Assembly (NCBI GenBank): GCA_016744705.1
Contig: JADGDU010000022.1
Location: 1 to 64,000 of the forward strand
DNA from: Candidatus Krumholzibacteriia bacterium
GTDB taxonomy: Bacteria; Krumholzibacteriota; Krumholzibacteriia; LZORAL124-64-63
Reading direction: 5' to 3'
DNA length: 64,000 bases
Position numbers and translations under genes: made by a program. Each line of letters begins with the position of its first letter. Position 1 is the stretch's first letter. The notes under the pieces are model-generated. The model made no database searches and was not told the DNA's origin. It saw only the letters and a program-made list of their open reading frames with translations. Positions 46,008-54,310 of this stretch are shown here, one piece after another.

Positions 46008-47744
46008 TTACGAACCTTTGATGATTAAAGTCATTTCGGTCACCAGGCTGTTCAGCTCGGTGGCCTGGCCCGATAATTCCTCGCCTGTACTGGCTGATTC
46101 TTCGGCATTGGCAGCACTTTGTTGCACAACGCGGTCAATATCCTCCACAGCGCGGTTGATCTGTTCTAAGTCCTGGGTCTGTTTCTGGGTGGCGTTGGAA
46201 ATTTCCGTGACCAATGCCCCGCAAATTTTCGTGTCTTCCTCAATGGCGATGAGGCCTTCAGCCACTTGCCCCACTACGGCCACGCCGGCATTGGCTTGGT
46301 TGCGGGCCTCCTCAATCATCTGTGATGTGGAATTGGCCGCCACGTGGCTGCGTTGGGCCAAATTTCTTACCTCTTCTGCCACCACGGCAAAGCCTTTGCC
46401 GGAATCTCCTGCTCTGGCTGATTCTACGGCTGCGTTCAGGGCCAGCAAATTGGTTTGGAAGGCAATTTCGTTGATGGTGCTAATGATTTTTGAGGTTTGA
46501 TCTGAGGATTCCTTAATGGCGTTCATGGTTTCGATCATGTCGGTGGTGGCGGAACGGCCTTGACACACTTTGCTCAGGGTGGCGCTCATCAGGGAGTCAG
46601 CTCGCTTCACATTTTCTGAGTTTTCAAGAGTACCCTGGGATAAATCTTTGAGAGTGTAGGATGTGGTTTGCAAGCTGGCTGCCTGCTGTGAGGAACGGTC
46701 CGCCAACTGGATGCTGGTTCCAGCAATTTGGCCGCTGGCGGAAGAGACTTGCCCGGAGGCTCCGGATACTCTGGCCATCACTTGAGACATGGGCTGGATG
46801 ACGGATTTTTTCAAAAGAATAAAAATAGAAAACATGACTCCGAAAGCAGCCAAAAGGATGATGATTCCACTGAAAAGCAGGGTTCTGCGTTGGGCTTTTA
46901 CTTTTCCAGTTTCGTCATTGATTACCCAGATTTTTCCAATGGGCGTACCGTTTGCAGTGGACAGTGAGACCTTGTCGGCAAGAAAATGGTTTTCACCAGA
47001 GCGCCCTGTGGTGACAGTCTTCTGATAATCATTGTCTTTCAGATTGCTTCTCAACTTCACAAAGAATTCAGATTCAGTGGCGCAGGAAAACGAAGTGTTT
47101 TCTAAACCCTGAAAAGCATTGTGGCTTCCTGTTCGCTTTTTAATTTCTCCTGCGAAAATTTCGGGTGAAGTGGCCACCTCTACAAAGCCGATCACTTCGT
47201 CATCAAAATCCGTAACCACGGTGACCATACAAATTTCAAATTCATGGTGGCCTTCGTTTTCAATGCTGCGATAAAAGGTTCGGTAATCAAACTCTTCAGC
47301 ACATTTTCGGAATGGTTCGCGATGTGCTTCGTCCAAAACTCCAGGCAGGGCAGGAGCGCCCTCACTGGCATGCTGGCTGAGGCATTCGAAATCAATATTG
47401 TACAAGCTGTAGCGCCTGATTCCCATGTTCTCGCCGATACTGAGCATCACTCCCTCAAGGACCATTTTAACATTTTGGCCCACTGTGGGATCTTCCAGAA
47501 AGGAAATCACCTCGTCAGTATCAATAAGAATGTTGACGGCTTTTTCCATCTGGATTTCACGGTCGCTTACGGCGATGCTGTAAAGGTTGAGTATGAACTC
47601 ATTTCGTAGTGCGGTGCTGGAGTCTTTCTCTTTGTCTAGGATGTTGTAGCCCGCACTGAGTAAGATGGCCATTACTAGAAAGAGTCCCGCACAAACGGGC
47701 ACCAGAATTTTGCTTTGAATACACAGTTTACCCCAGGCCACCAT
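46008..47744 (-). CDS. Methyl-accepting chemotaxis protein (no clear HAMP)
   Basis: 578 residues; GGAGG eight bases before the ATG. TM1 at about 11-31, a periplasmic ligand domain of about 260 residues (contains '[24 protein letters not shown]'), TM2 at about 292-312 ('[18 protein letters not shown]'). The signalling domain follows almost directly, with only a weak HAMP-like stretch. The conserved hairpin is '[21 protein letters not shown]', then '[15 protein letters not shown]'. No C-terminal CheR-binding pentapeptide. Last gene of a minus-strand operon after rhodanese and DUF1573 genes (30-base gap). No che genes are in the window. Confidence 0.9.
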   Translation of the reverse strand: MVAWGKLCIQSKILVPVCAGLFLVMAILLSAGYNILDKEKDSSTALRNEFILNLYSIAVSDREIQMEKAVNILIDTDEVISFLEDPTVGQNVKMVLEGVMLSIGENMGIRRYSLYNIDFECLSQHASEGAPALPGVLDEAHREPFRKCAEEFDYRTFYRSIENEGHHEFEICMVTVVTDFDDEVIGFVEVATSPEIFAGEIKKRTGSHNAFQGLENTSFSCATESEFFVKLRSNLKDNDYQKTVTTGRSGENHFLADKVSLSTANGTPIGKIWVINDETGKVKAQRRTLLFSGIIILLAAFGVMFSIFILLKKSVIQPMSQVMARVSGASGQVSSASGQIAGTSIQLADRSSQQAASLQTTSYTLKDLSQGTLENSENVKRADSLMSATLSKVCQGRSATTDMIETMNAIKESSDQTSKIISTINEIAFQTNLLALNAAVESARAGDSGKGFAVVAEEVRNLAQRSHVAANSTSQMIEEARNQANAGVAVVGQVAEGLIAIEEDTKICGALVTEISNATQKQTQDLEQINRAVEDIDRVVQQSAANAEESASTGEELSGQATELNSLVTEMTLIIKGS

Positions 47745-47774
47745 TCCACACCCTCCAGATTTCCCAATAAATTA

Positions 47775-48209
47775 TTAATTTCTTTCCCTAACCCAAGCCG
47801 TCACCGGTATGATCAATTCCCTCTGGGAGGGATGGCCGGTGAGTATAGTGATCTGCTCATCCAACAATCCGATTTCTTCTTCCCCAACCTTCAATTGTCC
47901 CCGCAAAACGAACTGGCCCCCGGCCGGAACAAACCCACTGTCGGGAATGCTCAGAGAGCAATCACACTGGGCGTATATGTACACCAGTCTGATATCTTCC
48001 GGACCCGTATTGGAAATGATAAACTCAAGTTCCGTATGGGATCCGTTGTGTATAGTTCCTATGTCTGCAGAGGGAGGAACAATATCCAGGGGCAGGGCGT
48101 CATCATCGGCCATGCCGTCGCCCGCTCCTTGGATGAATATCAGAACCAGGGCGATCATGGTCGCCGCCCTGGAAGCTGTTTGTTTTGCATCGTTCCCCCG
48201 CAGCATCAT
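47775..48209 (-). CDS. Exported DUF1573-domain protein
   Basis: 144 residues. N-terminal hydrophobic signal (MIALVLIFIQGAGDGMA), then an Ig-like DUF1573/HYDIN-type domain. It has the family pattern 'ADIGTIHNGSHTELEFIISNTGPEDIRLVYIYAQCDCS' (partly quoted), including the CxC pair, and a 'IPVTAWV' last strand. Family members occur widely in FCB bacteria; function unknown. Seven bases after the rhodanese-like gene and co-directed with it. Confidence 0.8.
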   Translation of the reverse strand: MMLRGNDAKQTASRAATMIALVLIFIQGAGDGMADDDALPLDIVPPSADIGTIHNGSHTELEFIISNTGPEDIRLVYIYAQCDCSLSIPDSGFVPAGGQFVLRGQLKVGEEEIGLLDEQITILTGHPSQRELIIPVTAWVRERN

Positions 48210-48216
48210 GCCATCC

Positions 48217-48771
48217 CTACAACTTGGCTACACCATCGTCGGACAGATATCGTTTGGCTTTGCGTTTCAGCTTGGGCGATTCTCCCACCGATTTGAAAAG
48301 GTTGGGATACCCACCTCGGAACCAAACAACCTTGGATGGATTCATGCCCCAATCCTTGACCGCCACATAGGCGGCGTTGTAACTGCGGTGGCATTTAGGG
48401 CCTTGACAGAAAAAGACCACCACATCGGCCCCGGCTGCGGCCATGGCGGCCTCCAGGCTTTCCTTGGTGCACACGGGTTCGCCATCGGGGTAATCCGATC
48501 CGGACTGGTTATAGACCAACAGGGCTGCATCCCGGATGGTGCCTTGTTTGAAAAAGGAAGAGGGGCGTGTGTCTACCCAGAGTACTTTTTGGGTTTTGGA
48601 TTTGAAAGCAGGGAGGGCATCATCAACATCCCAGGCCGCTACTTGCCAGGGGAGTTCTTTAACCTTTGTATCAAGGTGGGCGGGGGGAATTTTTCCCTTA
48701 GGGACTTCCTGGGCAACAACCACATTGGCCAACAAAGCCAGGCATACCAGAAGTGTCATTCCAATCCTCAT
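48217..48771 (-). CDS. Exported rhodanese-like protein
   Basis: 184 residues from the ATG at 48771 (AAGGAG seven bases upstream; the frame is open to 48903 without a ribosome site). Signal peptide (MRIGMTLLVCLALLANVVVAQ). Rhodanese-fold features: 'VLWVDTRPSSFFKQGTIRDAALL', and the active-site-type loop VVFFCQGPKCHRSYNAA, in which either Cys could be the sulfur carrier, then 'VVWFRGGYPNLF'. Periplasmic; predicted to bind or transfer sulfane sulfur or act as a phosphate-type binding variant. First gene of the operon with DUF1573 and a chemoreceptor. Confidence 0.8.
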   Translation of the reverse strand: MRIGMTLLVCLALLANVVVAQEVPKGKIPPAHLDTKVKELPWQVAAWDVDDALPAFKSKTQKVLWVDTRPSSFFKQGTIRDAALLVYNQSGSDYPDGEPVCTKESLEAAMAAAGADVVVFFCQGPKCHRSYNAAYVAVKDWGMNPSKVVWFRGGYPNLFKSVGESPKLKRKAKRYLSDDGVAKL

Positions 48772-49025
48772 TCTTTTCTCCTTCCAAGGGTCCATTAGAT
48801 TCACTAGATTGTGACCTAGAAGTCTTGGCTGAATACTCGGATTGGGACAGAATTTCTGGGCGAAATCCCAAGTCGAAATATTGATGTGATTTTCGCTGGT
48901 CAAATCACTTTATCGGCAGCTTAGTTCAAGACTTAAAAGGTTTTTGGCTTGAAGTGAAATCGTATGGGGTTGATGATGTCCAGATCATGAATCCACACTG
49001 CGTCCCTTAGACACGAAGGAATAAC

Positions 49026-49850
49026 ATGCCCAGGATGAGCCTGATCTTGTTGACTCTTTTATATTCGGTTTCTCTGCTGCAGGGGTGCCCAGCTGCGGCC
49101 CAATCTGATTTCCCCTATGAAAACTCCGCGGAAGCAGATTTGACCGTGGTGGGCTCCAGCGCCCTACTTTTTGGTTTGGGATATTGGGTCAACAGCGAAT
49201 CTCCCAATAACCGACCTTTCATTTTGGAGGAGGTGGGTGCTCTTGATCGCTCCAGCATCAATTCTTTCGACCAATGGGCCACATATCGGTATTCGCCGGA
49301 AGCGGCCAAGATCAGCGATATTCTCATGTATTCTTCCGCGGTGGCGCCAGTTTCTCTCTCCCTGACAAGTATGGGCTCCAAAGAACCACTGACCATGACG
49401 GCCATGCATCTGGAAACTCTGCTGCTCAATGGTGGCGTGACATATTTGATGAAGAACCTGTTTCGCCGCACCCGGCCTTTTGTTTACAACGACGATCCTC
49501 GCATCCCCAACAGCTTGCGGCTTTCTCACACTGCACGCCGCAGCTTTCCCTCGGGCCACACTTCCACCGCTTTTGCTTCCATGGTTTTTCTGGCTACCGT
49601 GTATGGAAAGATGTATCCGGATTCTGAGGCCCGGAATTGGGTGTGGGCCGGATGCCTGACCACCGCCGGGCTCACAGGGTATTTGCGTTATGCTGCGGGC
49701 TATCATTACCCCTCTGATATTCTGGCCGGAGCCGCTCTCGGTGCCTTCACAGGTTGGCTCGTGCCCCAGCTGCATGAAATTGATCAGGATGGTCCTCATG
49801 AGCAAGCCGCCAAAGGCAGTATGGTGATGGGGTTGAGTGTGAGATTCTGA
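49026..49850 (+). CDS. PAP2-superfamily phosphatase, exported or lipoprotein
   Basis: 274 residues; AAGGA before the ATG. The N-terminus (LLTLLYSVSLLQGC) ends in a lipobox-like LLQGC. The three PAP2 motifs are complete: KNLFRRTRP, PSGHTS, and RYAAGYHYPSD (R-x5-H-x3-D). Related proteins remove phosphate from lipid substrates such as undecaprenyl-pyrophosphate, phosphatidic acid or lipid A. The final part (GAALGAFTGWLVPQL) is a membrane-like segment. Separated by 61 bases from the next gene on the same strand. Confidence 0.88.
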   Translation: MPRMSLILLTLLYSVSLLQGCPAAAQSDFPYENSAEADLTVVGSSALLFGLGYWVNSESPNNRPFILEEVGALDRSSINSFDQWATYRYSPEAAKISDILMYSSAVAPVSLSLTSMGSKEPLTMTAMHLETLLLNGGVTYLMKNLFRRTRPFVYNDDPRIPNSLRLSHTARRSFPSGHTSTAFASMVFLATVYGKMYPDSEARNWVWAGCLTTAGLTGYLRYAAGYHYPSDILAGAALGAFTGWLVPQLHEIDQDGPHEQAAKGSMVMGLSVRF

Positions 49851-49892
49851 GAGTGAAAATGAGCGTAGAAAAGAACCTTTCCCGGAAGGATT

Positions 49893-49906
49893 GATGCTTT
49901 AGCATC
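49893..49906 (+). promoter_or_regulatory. Hairpin between ribosome-binding site and start codon
   Basis: GATGC-TTTA-GCATC lies between GGAAGGA (49884-49890) and the ATG at 49912. The linear spacing is too long for initiation. If the hairpin forms, the two come close, so it may tune translation of the next gene. Confidence 0.3.
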
Positions 49907-49911
49907 CCATT

Positions 49912-52908
49912 ATGGAAGAAACTCCTTTGACGACATCTCTGTCACAGAATGACAGCCAATTCAGTGGTTTTGGCCACCTGATGCCCAACAAGGTGCAGGA
50001 GGTTTTGCTGGTTGCATCCATGTACGATGCATTCACCCTGGAGGAGGGCGGTCGTCTGACCGAACTGTTACTCAGTGAATACCGCGAGTTAAACCTCAGC
50101 TTTCCGCCCCATGTGACACGGGCCTCCACTGGCAACGAAGCCTTGGAATTACTGCAGGCCCGCCGTTTTGATATGGTCATCGCCATGTCCCGCCTGGGAG
50201 ACATGATGGCCACTGAGTTGGCCGTTCTCATCAAAAGCGATTTTCCTGAATTACCCATATATAATCTCGCCTTCAATCCCCGGGAGTTGGCCCATATTAA
50301 GGCGGCCGAGGGGCATGAAAGTATTGACCACTTCTTCCTCTGGTCTGGCGATGCCCATTTGCTGCTGGCCATGATCAAGTTCTGTGAAGACGGTTTGAAC
50401 CTGGAGCACGATACCCGGTACGGCGATGTCCGTTGCATCTTGCTCATTGAAGATTCTGTTCGTTTTTATTCCCTCTATCTGCCTCTTCTTTATGTGGAGA
50501 TCCTGGAACAAACCCAAAGTCTGATGGAAGATGGTATCAACCTGACCCATCGTCTTTTGCGATTGAGGGCTAGGCCCAAAATCCTTTTGGCCAGCACCTT
50601 TGAAGAGGCCTGGGACTATTATGGCAAATACAAAGACTCCATGCTGGGGGTCATCAGTGATGGTCGGTTCCCCTGGAATGGTGTGCAGCGGGAAGATGCG
50701 GGGGTGGAGTTCATCCGCCGGGTTAAATACGTAGATCCCAATACCCCGGCTGTGTTGCAATCTAGCAATGGAGATTTGAAAGAAACGGCTTATGAAGTAG
50801 GCGCTGGTTTCATTCAGAAAAACTCATCTCATCTGCTTTCCCGATTGCGCCGTTTCATGTTGGATAATTTTGGTTTTGGCAGCTTCATTTTTCGGATGCC
50901 TGATGATGTCGAGGTGGGGCGTGCTGCGAATTTGAAAGAATTGGTACGCATGTTGAAAGTGGTGCCTGCGGAATCCCTTCGCCACCATGCCACCAACGAT
51001 CATTTCAGCAACTGGATGCGCGCCCGTACGGAGTTTTCTCTGGCGGCCCGGATCCGGCCTCGGAAAGTCACCGAATTTAAGAATGACGAGGAGCTGAGGG
51101 ACTTTCTTGTGAAAACCATCTCCAAGTTTAGGGAAGAGCGCACCCGTGGCGCCATCGCTGATTTTTCCCGCCGCCAGTTTGATGCCGGTAGTCACTTCGT
51201 TCGCATTGGGGGAGGCTCGCTGGGGGGCAAAGGTCGTGGCTTGGCCTTTATGAATTCCATCCTCCACAAATATCAGGTGACGAACCGATTCCCAGGGGTG
51301 CTCATTCAAGTACCCCCCACAGCCGTGGTGGCTTCAGATGTGTTTGATACTTTTATGAACACCAATGGACTGCGGGAAAAAGTCCTGGATGACATCAGCG
51401 AAGAAGAAGTGACCCGCCTCTTTCTGGATACCAAGCTGCCTAAAGAAATTTACGCAGATCTGGAAGCTTTCCTGGAGCAAATCCGCTATCCCTTGGCGGT
51501 GCGCTCCAGCAGCCTGCTTGAAGACAGCCAGTTCCAACCTTTTGCAGGCGTGTACCGCACCTATATGCTTCCCAACAATCACGAAGATTTGAAGGTTCGT
51601 TTGGACCAACTCTGTGACGGGATCAAACTGGTCTATGCCTCGGCTTACAGTCGTGCCGCCAAAAGTTATATCGAAGCCACCGGCAACCGCATCGAAGAGG
51701 AAAAGATGTCGGTCATTCTGCAGCAAATGGTGGGCCGAGGTTACGAAAACTTTGACTATCCTCATTTTTCAGGAGTGGGTCATTCTTCCAATTTCTATCC
51801 TGCTGCCGGTATGAAGCCTGAAGAGGGTGTGGTGACTGTGGCCCTGGGTTTGGGGCGTACGGTGGTGGAGGGCGGCAAGGCTCTTCGTTTCAGTCCAGAT
51901 CATCCCGAAGTTTTGCCCCAGTTTGGCACCGTCGAAGATTGGCTTCAGAACAGCCAACGCAAATTTTTTGCCTTGGACATCAGCGATCCTGACTCATATC
52001 CGGGAGCCGATGAAAATTTCAGTCTCACTCTTTTGGACCTTTCCGAGGCGGAGAAGCACGGAACATTGGAGCCCCTTGGGTCGGTTTATTCAGCGGAAAA
52101 TCACGCCATCTATGACGGCATCCACCGGCCAGGTGCCCGGTTGGTTTCTTTTGCTCATGTCCTCAAATCCGAAATTTTCCCCCTGGCGGGAATTCTCAAA
52201 CTTTTGCTGGAGTTGGGACGCCGCACCATGAGTGCCGAAGTGGAGATTGAATTTGCGGTGGTCCTGGGTGATGGCAAATTGACTCAACACCAGTTTGGTT
52301 TCCTGCAGATCCGTCCTATGGCTGCGGGGTACCAGTCGGCCGAGCTTTCTGCCGAAATCATGGCTGACTCTGATGCCATCATTTCCACCGACGTGGCTTT
52401 GGGCAACGGGCGGATTTCTGAAATCAGGGATATTCTGTATGTGCCGCCTGAGCTATTTGACCGCGGCAAGACCATGGAGATTGCCGAAGAAATTGACGAG
52501 TTAAATCATCTGTTTGTCAGTGAAGCCACGCCTTATCTTTTGATGGGACCGGGTCGCTGGGGCTCTTCTGATCGCTGGTTGGGCATTCCGGTGCGCTGGG
52601 ATCAAATTTCCGGTGCCAGGGTCATTGTGGAAACCGATTTGGACGACTTTAAGGTCACGCCCAGTCAGGGGTCTCATTTTTTTCAGAATCTGACCAGCTT
52701 TCAGGTGGGTTATCTCACTGTGAACTCCACCACCGGAAGCAGCCGTTTGGATTGGGATTGGTTTGCGGCCCAGGAAACGGTTTATGAAGGTAAGTACGTT
52801 CACAGGATACACTTGAAAGACCCCTTGTCCATTTTGATTGATGGCCGCAGCCGGCAAGGTGTGGTTTTGAAACCCGGGAGTCTATTAAACGAGGAGGACA
52901 GCGTCTAA
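49912..52908 (+). CDS. Double receiver-like protein fused to a PEP-synthase-type ATP-grasp domain
   Basis: 998 residues, cytoplasmic. The first receiver-like domain (about 28-150) lacks the phospho-acceptor (FDMVIAMSRLGDM). The second (about 175-310) has receiver hallmarks: ILLIEDS, GVISDGRFPWNG with a central Asp, LQSS and FIQKNS. From about 430 comes a PPDK_N/PEP-synthase nucleotide-binding domain: 'GSLGGKGRGLAFMNSIL', 'PLAVRSSSLLEDSQFQPFAGVYRTYML', 'TVALGLGRTVVEGGKALRFSP' and 'FGFLQIRPM'. The swivelling phospho-His and PEP/pyruvate barrel domains of true PEP synthase are missing. A C-terminal module (about 875-998, 'LLMGPGRWGSSDRWLGIPV', 'GSHFFQNLTSF') is shared with the gene at 54311. It lies 109 bases upstream of a glutamate dehydrogenase. 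Probably a signal-controlled phosphotransfer or regulatory protein, not PEP synthase. Confidence 0.75.
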   Translation: MEETPLTTSLSQNDSQFSGFGHLMPNKVQEVLLVASMYDAFTLEEGGRLTELLLSEYRELNLSFPPHVTRASTGNEALELLQARRFDMVIAMSRLGDMMATELAVLIKSDFPELPIYNLAFNPRELAHIKAAEGHESIDHFFLWSGDAHLLLAMIKFCEDGLNLEHDTRYGDVRCILLIEDSVRFYSLYLPLLYVEILEQTQSLMEDGINLTHRLLRLRARPKILLASTFEEAWDYYGKYKDSMLGVISDGRFPWNGVQREDAGVEFIRRVKYVDPNTPAVLQSSNGDLKETAYEVGAGFIQKNSSHLLSRLRRFMLDNFGFGSFIFRMPDDVEVGRAANLKELVRMLKVVPAESLRHHATNDHFSNWMRARTEFSLAARIRPRKVTEFKNDEELRDFLVKTISKFREERTRGAIADFSRRQFDAGSHFVRIGGGSLGGKGRGLAFMNSILHKYQVTNRFPGVLIQVPPTAVVASDVFDTFMNTNGLREKVLDDISEEEVTRLFLDTKLPKEIYADLEAFLEQIRYPLAVRSSSLLEDSQFQPFAGVYRTYMLPNNHEDLKVRLDQLCDGIKLVYASAYSRAAKSYIEATGNRIEEEKMSVILQQMVGRGYENFDYPHFSGVGHSSNFYPAAGMKPEEGVVTVALGLGRTVVEGGKALRFSPDHPEVLPQFGTVEDWLQNSQRKFFALDISDPDSYPGADENFSLTLLDLSEAEKHGTLEPLGSVYSAENHAIYDGIHRPGARLVSFAHVLKSEIFPLAGILKLLLELGRRTMSAEVEIEFAVVLGDGKLTQHQFGFLQIRPMAAGYQSAELSAEIMADSDAIISTDVALGNGRISEIRDILYVPPELFDRGKTMEIAEEIDELNHLFVSEATPYLLMGPGRWGSSDRWLGIPVRWDQISGARVIVETDLDDFKVTPSQGSHFFQNLTSFQVGYLTVNSTTGSSRLDWDWFAAQETVYEGKYVHRIHLKDPLSILIDGRSRQGVVLKPGSLLNEEDSV

Positions 52909-52950
52909 TATGGGGGCCTGTCATCGCCAGTTTTTCCTTGCCCAAAACCC

Positions 52951-52976
52951 AATCGGCGCTGACTTTTCAGCCGATT
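52951..52976 (+). terminator. Hairpin upstream of glutamate dehydrogenase (weak terminator or attenuator)
   Basis: AATCGGC...GCCGATT with an inner GCTGA-CTTT-TCAGC option, followed by TTAATT. It sits between the ATP-grasp gene and the dehydrogenase start at 53018 and could give partial read-through. Confidence 0.35.
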
Positions 52977-53017
52977 TAATTCACTGATGGATACAATACA
53001 CCCAAACGGGGGATATC

Positions 53018-54307
53018 ATGGGACACGACGCTTCATTCAATCCGTTCGAAATGGCTCGCCAACAATTCGACAAAACTGCGGACCTGATCGGTTTGGACGA
53101 TGGCACCCGCTCTCTCCTGCGCAGTCCTCTGCGTGAGTTCCACTTCAGCATTCCGGTGCGTATGGACGACGGCACGGTGCAGGTCTTTCAGGGTTTCCGG
53201 GTCCAGCACAACGATGCCCGGGGACCAGGCAAAGGCGGCATTCGCTTTCACCCCCAGGAGACCATAGACACCGTACGCGCCCTGTCCATGTGGATGACTT
53301 GGAAATGCGCAGTGGCCGACATTCCGCTCGGTGGTGGCAAAGGTGGCGTCATTTGCGATCCTCATAACCTGAGCGCTCGCGAACAGGAAGCCATCTGCCG
53401 CGGATGGGTGCGCCAGTTGGCCCGCAACGTGGGACCGGTGGCCGATGTTCCCGCTCCCGATGTCATGACCAATCCCCAGCACATGCTGTGGATGCTGGAC
53501 GAATACGAAGCCATTCACGGTGGGCACTATCCAGGTATGATCACTGGAAAACCAGTGGGCATGGGCGGCAGTTTGGGCCGCACCGAAGCCACCGGTTACG
53601 GAGTGATCTATTGCCTTCGTGAAGCTTTGAGAGAACTGGATATGAACGCGGCCGATACCACCATGAGTGTGCAGGGATTTGGCAACGTGGCCCAATATGC
53701 CATCGAACTCTACAACGAGATGGGCGGCAAGGTTGTTTGTGTTTCCAGTTGGGATCAGGAAGAGCAAACCACTTACGCCTTCCACCGTGCCAATGGTGTG
53801 GACCGAGATGAATTGCTGGGCATTACTGACCGTTTTGGCGGCATCGACAAGGCCAAGGCCAAAGAGGCCGGTTACGATGTGCTGCCCGGTGACGATTGGA
53901 TCAAACAGGATGTGGATATTCTCTTGCCCGCCGCCCTGGAAAACCAGATCACTGAGAAAAATGTCAATCTGATCGCCGAGCGGGTGAAGATTATTGCTGA
54001 AGGTGCCAATGGGCCGACCACACCTGAAGCAGACGCAGTCATTGAAAAACGGGGCATCTTCATGATTCCCGATTTCCTGGCAAATGCCGGTGGCGTAACC
54101 TGCAGCTACTTTGAGCAGGTGCAGTGCAACATGAACTACTTCTGGGAGCGGGAAGAAGTTTTGACCAAGCTGGACCAGAAGATGACCGCTGCCTATTTAT
54201 CTATCAGCGAGATGGCCCAACGCCAGAAGGTTTACATGCGCGACGCTGCTTATGTGGTGGCCATCAACCGCGTGGCTGCCGCTTGCCGTGATCGTGGCTG
54301 GGTGTAA
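53018..54307 (+). CDS. Glu/Leu/Phe/Val-family dehydrogenase, probable NAD(P)-glutamate dehydrogenase
   Basis: 429 residues; GGGG before the ATG. N-terminal domain with 'GPGKGGIRFHPQETIDTVRALS', the catalytic Lys in 'MTWKCAVADIPLGGGKGG', and 'VADVPAPDVMT' with the catalytic Asp region. Rossmann domain 'VQGFGNVAQYAIELYNEMG' and 'IIAEGANGPTTPEAD'. This is the hexameric GDH type common in archaea and Gram-positives. Reaction: glutamate + NAD(P)+ to 2-oxoglutarate + ammonia. Only 3 bases separate it from the ATP-grasp/nucleotidyltransferase-like gene, so the two are co-translated. A second, unrelated-subfamily GDH is encoded at 59.9 kb. Confidence 0.93.
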   Translation: MGHDASFNPFEMARQQFDKTADLIGLDDGTRSLLRSPLREFHFSIPVRMDDGTVQVFQGFRVQHNDARGPGKGGIRFHPQETIDTVRALSMWMTWKCAVADIPLGGGKGGVICDPHNLSAREQEAICRGWVRQLARNVGPVADVPAPDVMTNPQHMLWMLDEYEAIHGGHYPGMITGKPVGMGGSLGRTEATGYGVIYCLREALRELDMNAADTTMSVQGFGNVAQYAIELYNEMGGKVVCVSSWDQEEQTTYAFHRANGVDRDELLGITDRFGGIDKAKAKEAGYDVLPGDDWIKQDVDILLPAALENQITEKNVNLIAERVKIIAEGANGPTTPEADAVIEKRGIFMIPDFLANAGGVTCSYFEQVQCNMNYFWEREEVLTKLDQKMTAAYLSISEMAQRQKVYMRDAAYVVAINRVAAACRDRGWV

Positions 54308-54310
54308 AGA

